A stretch of DNA of 64,000 bases from a virus. Where the stretch lies: positions 1-64,000 of the IMG/VR virus record IMGVR_UViG_3300024262_000019. One strand, written 5' to 3'. Position numbers and translations under genes: made by a program. Below are positions 8,131 to 16,294 of this stretch, piece after piece (position 1 is the first letter of the stretch; the number at the start of each line of letters is the position of its first letter). The notes below the pieces were generated by a model. The model saw nothing but the letters and a program-made list of their open reading frames with translations. It searched no databases and was not told the origin of the DNA.

Positions 8131-11100
8131 CTAAACAGGCGTTACCTGAACCTCTATATCGTCAACGTACCAGCCTTCGCCAGTGCCAGCACCCGATGCA
8201 GCACCTGCGGTATCGAATACGAACTCTAGATGATAGTTATCGTCGGCAACAACCATTGCCTGAATATCCTCGCTATATGTCGTGATAGATCCATTTGTTC
8301 CGGTGCCATCCAGACCGAGGGATGCCTTGCCAATCGTGTAGAACAGGCCAGCACCCTTGAAGACTTCCACTCGGACCAGGTCATTTACTAGTCCGGATCG
8401 CATATCTCCGTAGTGCCTAAATCTGATAACCACAGCCGTGTCGGTAGCCAGTAGGCCAAACGCCGGTGATATCAATCTGGACACGGTAGCTATTGCAACC
8501 CCGTCGTAATCGGGGGCAACTGCTCCACCATCACCGAGCCTGCCAACGTCATTCTGACCATAGTTAAATGACTTGAACTGCGTGGACGATCTGTACTCAG
8601 TGATGTGCCACAAGCCAGATGCCGTCCATGTTCCAGCGATAAGAGGATCTGCCCCCGCCAGGTACTCCTCTAAGACATTCTCATTAGTGATGGTAACCTC
8701 GGAGGTGGCTATAATCGGTGCGCTATCTACAGGGATTAGGTCGGCAGGGAATTCATCCTCGTCGAAGTAAGCGGTATACAGCGCATCGTCTGCAGCATAT
8801 TCACTAGACGAAGAGGAAGCCGACATAGCCCATGACGCCAGAGCTGGGCCTGGGTCATAGACGAATGCAGCAATGCGAACATGCCCAGGAATCATCTGCT
8901 CCAGGCGAATGATTAGCCGACTAAGCGCATCACCTTCCAGGGCCTCTGGGTAGTCCAATATAGTATCTGGGCTGATCCGAACTAGAATCGAGCTGGCCCT
9001 ACAGAAATTGCAATCAGTTACGATCTCGCATTTCAGGAAGATATTCGCAGCTCCAACCGCCGGCGGATCTGTAGCAATAATAACAAATTGGTAGGTGGTG
9101 CCAGTCGTATTCTCGAATGACTCCAAGTATGAAACTACGCCATCATTATCTATGAACGCCCAGTTGCCGTAGTCACCTAGTACTGGGTCTGTGAAGGTCT
9201 TGGTTATCCTGTAGCGGCGACCAGTGTAGCCAAGAGTCTGCCTGCCAAGATCCTCTACATCCGTACCAATGCCAGCTATCGTAACCGTGTTAGGGGCTAT
9301 GAACTTAAGCGTCTTCCATGTGACAACGCCAGCCCCAAGCGATGGCACAACGAAGCTAGCCGTCTCAAAGCTATATGTTGAACTGTCTATCCTCTGGAAA
9401 TTTTCAATAACAAAGGTCGCAGCGGACAGATCAACGAACGAACCTTCCGTACCAAACGAAATGCTCATATCGGCAGCCGAAACTATTACTGTGACACGCT
9501 TGTTCGACCCCTCGTCGGCTGTCTGAGTTGCAGAGAGAACCGTCACAGCCTGCGCTGTACTCGGGAATAGGACATCGGAGCACAATAGATCCATCGGTAT
9601 GGCATCCATGGCAACCTCGTCGAACCTAGGACGCCTTGGATCTACCGTGGTAAATATCGTTCCACTGGTTCCACCCGATGGTTGAGTAACGATAAATCCT
9701 GCATTGGAAACCGTCTCAGACCATGTGAGTACATTCCCCGAGGTTCCGGCTACGGTGTTATTGACCGTAATAAAATCCAGAAGTCCGCCGCCGTTGCTGG
9801 CGCTCAAGAAAAGAGAGGCTGCACCATTAATGCTCGCCACCATAATGGTAGCTACGTCAATTGCAGTGGTTGCTCCGCTGATATCAACAGCGATGTTAGC
9901 CCCCGAGACTCCATTGGGAACTTTGTCGAATTCAAAAACAACAATAGGATTTATTCCATCATCCAGTGTGAAGGTTTCACCGTCTATCAGATTTGAATAT
10001 GGAATCGAAAGGATGCCGCCGGATGCTGTAGTTCCGGATGGAAACGAAAATATAGTACTCGACGGAAGACCTAGCGATATCGACTCGATGATGTTGTAGA
10101 GCGGGCTGGCAGATACAAAGTACCCTGCGTACCTGCCAAGAACACTGTAGCCAAGCTCTGTGCCCTTTACGTCCCAAATCTTGTGCGCACTATTTACATA
10201 CGACCGCTGCAGGAACTCCGGGTCGTTCCTGTCCAATTTTATGCCAACGTCGCTGGCCAGGAAGGAGAGGATGTTCTGAGAATTTATCTCTGCGTCCTCT
10301 GAGGGAGGATCATCTTCTTGTGTATATGTGACTCTTATAGAGTCAGCGTCTATCGCCGCCCCGGTATCGTTGTAGATACGTATCTGCCCAGTTGCAACTG
10401 CTCCTACGGACAGATCTATAATACTAGTGTCCGCCAGGTCACCGCCAGGCCGCCCCTCGTTAGTGAATGACCCAGATTTATCTACGCCACTCTCTTTCCA
10501 ACTAACTGTTACGCGATTATTGGCTATGTTTAGCCCGCCGACGTACGACCCCTCCACATTGAATGCGTAAGGAGGTAGTCGGGACCCGTTGTCGGATAAC
10601 GTACTAGGTGACTCAAATATAAATGCACCCGGCCCACCGCCAGTAGGACTGGTGACAATAAATCCAGCATCAGCAACCGTATCAGACCAGGCTACGTCCC
10701 CTTCGACACCTGTAGCTGGATTCGTAATAGTCACAGTCGCTGAGCCACCGGACAGGTTGCTGGCCACCAAGTTCAAAGGAGTAGCAGCGTTGATCGCAGT
10801 AACCATTGCATCAGCAACGGTGATACCTGATGTTGCAAGGGATATATCAACGGCAATATTGGCACCGGCTCCGTCTGGAACCTTGTCAAACTCAAAGATA
10901 AGTGCAGGATTTACACCGTCATCCAGGGTAAATGTCTCACCATCTATGAGGCTCGCAGAAGCCACGGCGACGATAGTTCCAATGGAAGGAGTTACCGATG
11001 GGTTCTCCTCAAAAGCATATGTTCCAGAGGCGAATGGAATGAACTCGGTACTCGACTGTCCTATGTTTTGGACAATGATGTGCTTACCCGTAGGTGCCAG

Positions 11101-11550
11101 GGTTACCGGATCTGTTGGTGGATCTGTAAATTCAGAGGCCAGCGATGATTTGGATATCTTGCAGATAACGAATCTGAACCCACGAAAGTCAATCAGCGTC
11201 ATCCCGTTACGGAGACCATCAAACCTGTCGCCATCTACGCCGACGCTCATGAACACGCGAGATGTTCCGTCACCTAAGTTCTCAGTCTTAAGAATCGTCT
11301 CAGCCAGGGAGAACGTCTTGTCCGTTGGAGCTATAAGTGGATTCCTGAGCTGATCGTAGTCTCTTATCTTCCGTCGCAGCCCATCCATGGATGGAGCCAG
11401 TCCTTCTAGAAGGGCCCTGAGCGTCCCATTGCCAATAAGCTCATCCTGCTCTCGGTAGACGCTAGGTATCCCATCGACCATGGTCACAAGCGACCACGTC
11501 CACTCTCCGAAGCCACCGGAGCCGAACGCGCCGCCGCCGAACCCTGGCAC
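8131..11550 (-). CDS. Large baseplate-to-fibre protein, gpI-like, with duplicated inserts and adhesin tip
   Basis: A 1139-residue protein. The N-terminus (residues 25-90, IPSVYREQDELIG, LRALLEGLAPSMDGLRRKI) and the segments at 425-490 (FLQRSYVNSAHKIWDVKGTE) and about 890-915 (RLEQMIPGHVRI) resemble tail protein I, which links baseplate wedges to fibres. Two copies of a beta module, residues about 193-309 and 513-633, are inserted (LIDGETFTLDDG in both). The C-terminal 170 residues look like a MAM/immune-inhibitor-A-type sandwich ending in GWYVDDIEVQV. The start is GTG, eight bases after GGAGG. It is far longer than P2 gpI (about 180 residues). The assignment to gpI is moderate. Confidence 0.7.
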   Translation of the reverse strand: MPGFGGGAFGSGGFGEWTWSLVTMVDGIPSVYREQDELIGNGTLRALLEGLAPSMDGLRRKIRDYDQLRNPLIAPTDKTFSLAETILKTENLGDGTSRVFMSVGVDGDRFDGLRNGMTLIDFRGFRFVICKISKSSLASEFTDPPTDPVTLAPTGKHIIVQNIGQSSTEFIPFASGTYAFEENPSVTPSIGTIVAVASASLIDGETFTLDDGVNPALIFEFDKVPDGAGANIAVDISLATSGITVADAMVTAINAATPLNLVASNLSGGSATVTITNPATGVEGDVAWSDTVADAGFIVTSPTGGGPGAFIFESPSTLSDNGSRLPPYAFNVEGSYVGGLNIANNRVTVSWKESGVDKSGSFTNEGRPGGDLADTSIIDLSVGAVATGQIRIYNDTGAAIDADSIRVTYTQEDDPPSEDAEINSQNILSFLASDVGIKLDRNDPEFLQRSYVNSAHKIWDVKGTELGYSVLGRYAGYFVSASPLYNIIESISLGLPSSTIFSFPSGTTASGGILSIPYSNLIDGETFTLDDGINPIVVFEFDKVPNGVSGANIAVDISGATTAIDVATIMVASINGAASLFLSASNGGGLLDFITVNNTVAGTSGNVLTWSETVSNAGFIVTQPSGGTSGTIFTTVDPRRPRFDEVAMDAIPMDLLCSDVLFPSTAQAVTVLSATQTADEGSNKRVTVIVSAADMSISFGTEGSFVDLSAATFVIENFQRIDSSTYSFETASFVVPSLGAGVVTWKTLKFIAPNTVTIAGIGTDVEDLGRQTLGYTGRRYRITKTFTDPVLGDYGNWAFIDNDGVVSYLESFENTTGTTYQFVIIATDPPAVGAANIFLKCEIVTDCNFCRASSILVRISPDTILDYPEALEGDALSRLIIRLEQMIPGHVRIAAFVYDPGPALASWAMSASSSSSEYAADDALYTAYFDEDEFPADLIPVDSAPIIATSEVTITNENVLEEYLAGADPLIAGTWTASGLWHITEYRSSTQFKSFNYGQNDVGRLGDGGAVAPDYDGVAIATVSRLISPAFGLLATDTAVVIRFRHYGDMRSGLVNDLVRVEVFKGAGLFYTIGKASLGLDGTGTNGSITTYSEDIQAMVVADDNYHLEFVFDTAGAASGAGTGEGWYVDDIEVQVTPV
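9652..10014 (-). repeat. Internal duplicated module, copy 2
   Basis: Codes residues about 513-633 of the gpI-like protein. It begins LIDGETFTLDDGINP and ends NAGFIVTQPSGG, matching copy 1 at 10624-10974 almost residue for residue in these blocks, with a more variable middle. Confidence 0.85.
10624..10974 (-). repeat. Internal duplicated module, copy 1
   Basis: Codes residues about 193-309 of the gpI-like protein. The blocks LIDGETFTLDDGVNP, FEFDKVP and DAGFIVTSPTGG recur in copy 2 at 9652-10014. A looser relative of the module is found in the sheath and in the protein at 19545-21488. Confidence 0.85.
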
Positions 11551-11591
11551 TACCTATGCCTCCAAATCACATTTTTGCGATCAAACGTCAT

Positions 11592-12050
11592 CTAATTCCC
11601 ACAGATCCTAATTCGAGCCCGGATCCTACTCGTCTCCGTAACCGTGCCACGCAAGCGCTTGCGCAGGTCAACCTTGCCTGAGATCTTCCTCGACGAATCA
11701 ATCACTCCTCGCATCTGCTGGACGGACCTTAACTCACCACGAAGCACAGGAGACCTCCTGATGTATCCCTTGAGGCGAAATATCTGAGTCTCAGGAAGGG
11801 CTGCGGCTGTATCCAGGAAGAAAATCTGAATCACATCTGGGCATTTCCCGATAGATCTGGGAGCTTCTTTCAGAGTCACAGATCCAGCAGACGGATCTGT
11901 TTCAAACCAACCATCGTCGAGATTTCTCTCCATGAGCTGACCGTTTATAAAAACAGCAGTACTTCCAGGACCATAAGGACGCGACACTGTAAAAACAGTG
12001 TTGGCTCCGTCAATGATCCCAGAAGGGACTTCGAACCGAGGACTCGACAT
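11592..12050 (-). CDS. Small virion-locus protein with NG-turn beta domain
   Basis: A 152-residue protein. Residues 1-75 match the whole of the next-upstream 75-residue protein (pattern G.NTVF..SR.Y.PGS..VF(I/V)NG, then DGW and EAPR), so the two are paralogues. The last 75 residues are Arg-rich with repeated Arg/Gly pairs (RGELRSVQQMRGV, RKRLRGTV) and may bind nucleic acid or another virion protein. No ribosome site is clear. The coding sequence contains one copy of the 16-base palindrome at 11649-11664. Confidence 0.7.
   Translation of the reverse strand: MSSPRFEVPSGIIDGANTVFTVSRPYGPGSTAVFINGQLMERNLDDGWFETDPSAGSVTLKEAPRSIGKCPDVIQIFFLDTAAALPETQIFRLKGYIRRSPVLRGELRSVQQMRGVIDSSRKISGKVDLRKRLRGTVTETSRIRARIRICGN
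11649..11664. repeat. Palindromic repeat CGCAAGCGCTTGCG, copy 1 (inside a gene)
   Basis: The sequence ACGCAAGCGCTTGCGC contains a perfect 14-base palindrome. The same 14-mer occurs at 29775-29790 and 41190-41205. This copy lies inside a coding region and reads as Leu-Arg-Lys-Arg-Leu-Arg. Confidence 0.9.
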
Positions 12051-12091
12051 ACCCAGGGATAGGTATATATCTTTCTGTAGGTAAGCTCAAC

Positions 12092-12319
12092 CTACTGAGG
12101 GATGTAGTACGCCTGCATCACATCCGTCGGCCTGGGGGGCTCATTCATTAAGATCCGCTTGTTGCCAAGCTCTTTCCATCCATCAGAAAGAGATCCTTCT
12201 CCGACGATGCCATTCACGAACACTCGAACGCTACCAGGAATATAGCTTCGACTGGTCTTGAAAACCATGTTGAAGCCATTCGTAACCCCTGATAACTTCT
12301 CGATAATAGGGAATGACAT
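12092..12319 (-). CDS. Small beta-domain protein, paralogue of its downstream neighbour
   Basis: A 75-residue protein equal to the N-terminal half of the 152-residue neighbour: G.NMVFKTSRSYIPGS, FVNG, DGW.E, NEPPRPTD. A similar short strand-turn unit is common in phage fibre and baseplate proteins. The ATG is eight bases after the stop of the tubulin-like gene, with no ribosome site, so it is probably translated by coupling. Confidence 0.65.
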   Translation of the reverse strand: MSFPIIEKLSGVTNGFNMVFKTSRSYIPGSVRVFVNGIVGEGSLSDGWKELGNKRILMNEPPRPTDVMQAYYIPQ

Positions 12320-12327
12320 GAGGCAAA

Positions 12328-14949
12328 CTACGTCGCCAATTTCTCCAGTTCATCGAAGCGAGACTGGGGAGGCTCAAGGCCACTGACGATCGTAAAGACC
12401 ATCATACCCGGCTTATTCCACTCGTAGATCCCACTATGTAGAGTAATTCCTTCGTTACCCAGGGCTCGACCTAGGCTACTAAAAGCGTAATCGATGTTCT
12501 CCATCGGCACTTCCTCAAGCACATCATCGTGAGCCACGACGATAGCTCCAGCCATATTGGCCTTGTTGAGGTCAAACCCATCGGCCAGGAGAGATCCAGT
12601 CAGGTTCTCTCGAACGGCCTGGCTGATATCCTCCTTCTCCTCCCACTCATCCACCCGAGTCATGCCGAAAATCAGGATGCCATTCCTCAGGACCGACCTA
12701 AAATCAGCCCTGTCAAATGTGTTTCCAGTTACATATACGGTTCCTTTGCGACGAGCGACGAAATAAGTATTTGGAACAACTGGACACCACACCCCCTGCT
12801 TCGCATCAAATTCTCGCACATGCTGCTTCTGAATCTGAGTCGTATGCCTTCGCAGAATCGTCGATATCCATACACCATCCATCTTCGGAATATTGCTTAG
12901 CTTATCAGACTTAGGCTCATACTCGCTCATATCCCTCCAGCGAGATGTTGATGCCCACCCCGATAAAGTACAAAGCATCTGAAAAGCATCAACCCCAGCT
13001 TCTTTTCCAGACGTAAAACATCGCTGACGACCGTCGGTTCCAGCTAGATTCCCATCCCCAAGCCTCATCGACTCCAGCATAATCTTAGCCTGGGAAGATG
13101 TTAGACGGCATGCAACATCTGGCGTCAGAGTTCGCTCAGGAAACAACGCATTCAAAATCTCTGCAGTGGAGCGATCTAGACGCCACACAACCTGACCGCT
13201 CGCCTCCCTGACACCTCGATGGTCGCAGCAATCCAAGCGATTCATGAGGCCATCAATCCTTGCAACCTTGCCCGGATTTGCACGCTCGCTTTGATAGATA
13301 AATGCACGAGCACGATCCCCCGCGTAGGTCCTGTTTTTTTGAAGTTTAATTTCCTTCTCTGGGAATACTTGGCAAGTACCGTCAGTGAGAAACCATCCCA
13401 TCAACTCCACGAAGTCGTCAGTCCAAGGCGAAGATCTTGGACCTATATACGTTCCTGTCCTATGAATTCGGTCATGACCAGACGTTGAAAGATCTTTTGT
13501 AACCTTACATAGATCATTACCCTTGTAGTCAGTCACGAGCCAGCGGTGATCCGGAGTTGCGACAGCGCTCAGTGTGCGAGTCTCGATCTCTACCAATTTA
13601 CCCTCATACTCTGGCCAAAGCTTAAGATCAGTCATACCTTGCCATTCCAATTCACCTGATTCAGCATTCTTGGTGAGCAAGACATCGCCTGGATCTAAAT
13701 CGAACCCCTTAACCCACCCACGCTGAGTCAGTGCCTCCGTTTCTGCATCAAGACAGTTGTATTCACTGTCCTGGGCCGCCAGAAGGTTGAAGGTATGCAG
13801 AATTGCTGCAAAATTCTGGTTCGCAACCGGCCAGAATTTCTTCACCGGCAAGCCTGGGTACAGGTCGTGGATTTTGGCGTTATCGACAATGACCAGAGTG
13901 CTGATCTTATTTGCCTCTACAAGCTCCACAGCCTGCTGCAAGGCCATCCTAGCGTTCGCCTGCACCCTTGAGCCCTCGGTGCGCTTAGGCATCGTCATGA
14001 TGATTCCTAAGTGCTTCTCGATAGGCTTCTCGACATTGGTTGAGTCCCCATACTCCTTCATGGCTTTCAGAAGCACTGGCCATGATCCAGTCCCAGACCC
14101 TCCGCCAGCGCCAACGCAGACAAACATCTGCTCCACGCCCTCGCCCCAGGAGCGCATGAACAAGTCCATAATCTTCTCGTAGCACTCCTTGGCCGCAAGC
14201 CGGCCCTGCTCTGGATCCTTACCAGCCCCACCACGATCCTTGCCGATGACAAGCTTATCCTTGATGGTCAGCGACGATAGATCCTGCTCAGTCGTATTTA
14301 CCGCACAAACCCGGCTATAGCCCATGTCGTAGAACGCCTGAGCTATCCGCCCGCCACCCTGGCCTGCGCCAACAAAAGCCATCTGAACCGCTGCATTGAA
14401 CTTGTCCTTCTTGCCCTCTTTTTTCTTGCCCTGGTACTGTTCAAGATTGGCACCGGGAATATCGATTCCAGTACCAGAGATAGCTGGCTCAGGCGCCTCG
14501 GAAACCAATTGAGCCTCTGGATCTTTGGCTTTCTTTTTCCTCGTAGGAGGAGCGTTGTAGAGAGGATCTGTGAAGTCGGGAAGGTCGTTACTCATTGGTT
14601 CTTCTTTCTCATCCTGCGCGATTACTGGCTCGCGCTTCTCATCGGGAGATTCTCTGGCTGGTGTGAACTTCTTCTGCACCTCAGCAATTCGAGGAGCCTC
14701 GGGAGAGTCCTTTTCATATGGCTGAATGCTAATCCGTATCACATCACGTTGCACTAACTGCTGCAATAGATCTGCTACCTTAAAGCCAGATCGATGAGGC
14801 CACTGGGACTCTATCTGTTCCACGGTGCATACCGCATCAACCGACGCACCGGCGGGTATCGCCAGCATGTGAAATGGCGGTGGAAGGTCCACCCCGCCAA
14901 GCTCACAGATATCCGAAGCTGATATATTTCTTATGGTTACGATTATCAT
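12328..14949 (-). CDS. Tubulin/FtsZ-like GTPase with in-frame intein and N-terminal extension
   Basis: An 873-residue precursor. Residues 1-80 are a small beta-rich domain and 81-185 a Pro/Glu/Lys-rich linker. The GTPase starts near residue 188 with a nucleotide-binding G-rich loop (GAGQGGG, 194-200), then the tubulin signature GAGGGSGTGS (280-289). Residues 399-743 are an intein. After splicing, Asn398 joins Thr744, giving N-TFDRADF, which fits the FtsZ/tubulin T7 loop whose acidic residues drive GTP hydrolysis in the next subunit. The host protein would be 528 residues. Known relatives form cytoskeletal filaments: FtsZ in division, PhuZ in phage nucleus centring, TubZ in plasmid segregation. 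Which role applies here is unknown. It is embedded in tail-fibre genes. Confidence 0.9.
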   Translation of the reverse strand: MIIVTIRNISASDICELGGVDLPPPFHMLAIPAGASVDAVCTVEQIESQWPHRSGFKVADLLQQLVQRDVIRISIQPYEKDSPEAPRIAEVQKKFTPARESPDEKREPVIAQDEKEEPMSNDLPDFTDPLYNAPPTRKKKAKDPEAQLVSEAPEPAISGTGIDIPGANLEQYQGKKKEGKKDKFNAAVQMAFVGAGQGGGRIAQAFYDMGYSRVCAVNTTEQDLSSLTIKDKLVIGKDRGGAGKDPEQGRLAAKECYEKIMDLFMRSWGEGVEQMFVCVGAGGGSGTGSWPVLLKAMKEYGDSTNVEKPIEKHLGIIMTMPKRTEGSRVQANARMALQQAVELVEANKISTLVIVDNAKIHDLYPGLPVKKFWPVANQNFAAILHTFNLLAAQDSEYNCLDAETEALTQRGWVKGFDLDPGDVLLTKNAESGELEWQGMTDLKLWPEYEGKLVEIETRTLSAVATPDHRWLVTDYKGNDLCKVTKDLSTSGHDRIHRTGTYIGPRSSPWTDDFVELMGWFLTDGTCQVFPEKEIKLQKNRTYAGDRARAFIYQSERANPGKVARIDGLMNRLDCCDHRGVREASGQVVWRLDRSTAEILNALFPERTLTPDVACRLTSSQAKIMLESMRLGDGNLAGTDGRQRCFTSGKEAGVDAFQMLCTLSGWASTSRWRDMSEYEPKSDKLSNIPKMDGVWISTILRRHTTQIQKQHVREFDAKQGVWCPVVPNTYFVARRKGTVYVTGNTFDRADFRSVLRNGILIFGMTRVDEWEEKEDISQAVRENLTGSLLADGFDLNKANMAGAIVVAHDDVLEEVPMENIDYAFSSLGRALGNEGITLHSGIYEWNKPGMMVFTIVSGLEPPQSRFDELEKLAT
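12721..13755 (-). mobile_element. Intein in the tubulin-like gene, LAGLIDADG (DOD) type
   Basis: A 345-residue intein, Cys399 to Asn743 of the precursor. The N-terminal splice block opens CLDAETEALT; a TPDHRW block follows near residue 465; the C-terminal blocks read NTYFVARRKG and VYVTGN, followed by Thr as the +1 nucleophile. Between them are two motifs like those of homing endonucleases: MGWFLTDG (516-523) and LESMRLGDGN (625-634). The penultimate residue is Gly, not the usual His, which is known in some active inteins. Whether the endonuclease still cuts cannot be told. Confidence 0.92.
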
Positions 14950-14968
14950 CTATCCCCGTGGGGGATAG
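14950..14968 (-). promoter_or_regulatory. Hairpin overlapping the ribosome site of the tubulin-like gene
   Basis: A perfect 8-base inverted repeat (CTATCCCC, loop CAC, GGGGATAG) ends exactly at the base before the ATG at 14949. Its 3' arm contains the only Shine-Dalgarno-like sequence, GGGGAT. In RNA it would mask the ribosome site. No T-tract follows, so it is not a typical terminator. Confidence 0.6.
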
Positions 14969-14996
14969 CAGCAGATTGGCAGGCAATTGGCAATAG

Positions 14997-15194
14997 TCAC
15001 CAGAACCAGTGGCCAAGTAACACACCAACCGCCCCGATGAATAGAATGCGGAACCACGGGTGTCGGTTACCCGTGTTGCGGATGATCTCCGAGTACGTGT
15101 TGCCGGGTGTCTTGTCAAAGTTTAGCTTCACGTCGATGGCCAGGAAGAGGGCGATGATGACGACGAGAAAGATGGTGACTTGGAATGTGGTCAT
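14997..15194 (-). CDS. Small two-segment membrane protein, holin-like candidate
   Basis: A 65-residue protein. Residues 4-23 (VTIFLVVIIALFLAIDV) form a membrane segment; residues 48-65 (RILFIGAVGVLLGHWFW) form a second. Between them is TYSEIIRNTGNRHPW, which resembles the T.SE.IR...P...G.L.GH pattern I associate with small phage membrane proteins sometimes labelled holins. The ATG overlaps the upstream TGA (ATGA) and has GAGG four bases ahead. No lysin gene is next to it, so a lysis role is only a guess. Confidence 0.7.
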   Translation of the reverse strand: MTTFQVTIFLVVIIALFLAIDVKLNFDKTPGNTYSEIIRNTGNRHPWFRILFIGAVGVLLGHWFW

Positions 15195-16294
15195 TCGTCC
15201 TCGCTCAATCCGTATAGGGTAGCCGTAGCTTCTTCACCACCGTATGGAGTATCGTGCTCCAAGTAGATATCAATCTGCATACCAAGACTTGACGAGAGGA
15301 TGATGCCAGCTGCGTACTCCCAAGGATAACCTTGACGGTCTTTCTTATTCATTCTCCAGTTGCCAGCGGCGTCAGGATTTGTTGACTTGAATATGACAGG
15401 GAAAGCACCATTGGATTCTCGAATGAAATCATCTTCGGTGTTGTAAATAGTAGGACTGGCGATGTCGATGAGGGTGCCATCAGGGACAGGCCCTCCGTTG
15501 GATACAGCCATCGCTGGAGCAACCAACTCAACTATTGCCCGTGGTTGGAAGATGATGGTGTCGGTCAAGTTATAGTCTTGGCTGAACTGGGTCTCTACGT
15601 TCTTGAGGGTGATTTTCTTCCCAGATGTCGGCTTGATGGTGAAACGAGACGACTGTACCTTGTGGTACGTGAGCTTGACTTGCTTTCCTGCCTGGCTCAC
15701 ATCGAAAGTGACCTTTCCGTTGGCGTAGTCCACCGAGTAGTTCCCAACATCGGTGTGTTTGTCTTTCTCAGAAACAGCAGCACCGTCAACAGTGCAGGCT
15801 AGGGCGTAGCTGTGATCTTCAGCATCAGAGATGGCGTGCTCCCCAAATATCTTTCCTCGTGTGGCACTAACAATTGGTTTGTGGATAGTGTTGAAGGTCA
15901 GCCCATCACCAGAGTCAGTGATGACTTCATCCACCACACGTGCAGCGTCTGTGTACCAAGTCGTCTTGTCGGTGAAGTTGTGAGAGACAAAGTTCTTCCG
16001 GCTTCCTACAGTAGCAACCGATTCGGCTTTGACGTTGCCTTCAATCTTCACCATCGGGGTAGTGTCAAGCTTAATTCCCGTGTGCGCTGCAATGACAGCG
16101 CTCAGGGCAACCACTTCAACAGCGTCGAGAGCATCCTTGAAGACAATAGAGACCACGTCACCGACGAGCATGATGCGAGAAACAGCGTGGTAGATGTCTG
16201 GCGACTGTTGGATTTCCTTCTTAAGATATGACGGGACGATGGAGCCAGAGAAGTCGATGGCCATGCTCTTGGTGTATGCCGTTTCGGTTGCCAT
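15191..16294 (-). CDS. Virion-locus protein, fibre or adhesin type
   Basis: A 367-residue protein. The first 75 residues resemble the start of the upstream protein at 16294-16950: a helix, then VGDVVSIVFKDALDAVE, then LSAVIAAHTG, against SGDDLLFEFSGTLNTSE and LDAAIAAHNP. The rest is beta-rich, with DVGNYSVDYANGKVTFD as in baseplate/fibre sandwich domains. GGAGG lies eight bases before the ATG, which overlaps the upstream stop (TAATG). I do not recognise a named family. Confidence 0.7.
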   Translation of the reverse strand: MATETAYTKSMAIDFSGSIVPSYLKKEIQQSPDIYHAVSRIMLVGDVVSIVFKDALDAVEVVALSAVIAAHTGIKLDTTPMVKIEGNVKAESVATVGSRKNFVSHNFTDKTTWYTDAARVVDEVITDSGDGLTFNTIHKPIVSATRGKIFGEHAISDAEDHSYALACTVDGAAVSEKDKHTDVGNYSVDYANGKVTFDVSQAGKQVKLTYHKVQSSRFTIKPTSGKKITLKNVETQFSQDYNLTDTIIFQPRAIVELVAPAMAVSNGGPVPDGTLIDIASPTIYNTEDDFIRESNGAFPVIFKSTNPDAAGNWRMNKKDRQGYPWEYAAGIILSSSLGMQIDIYLEHDTPYGGEEATATLYGLSEDE

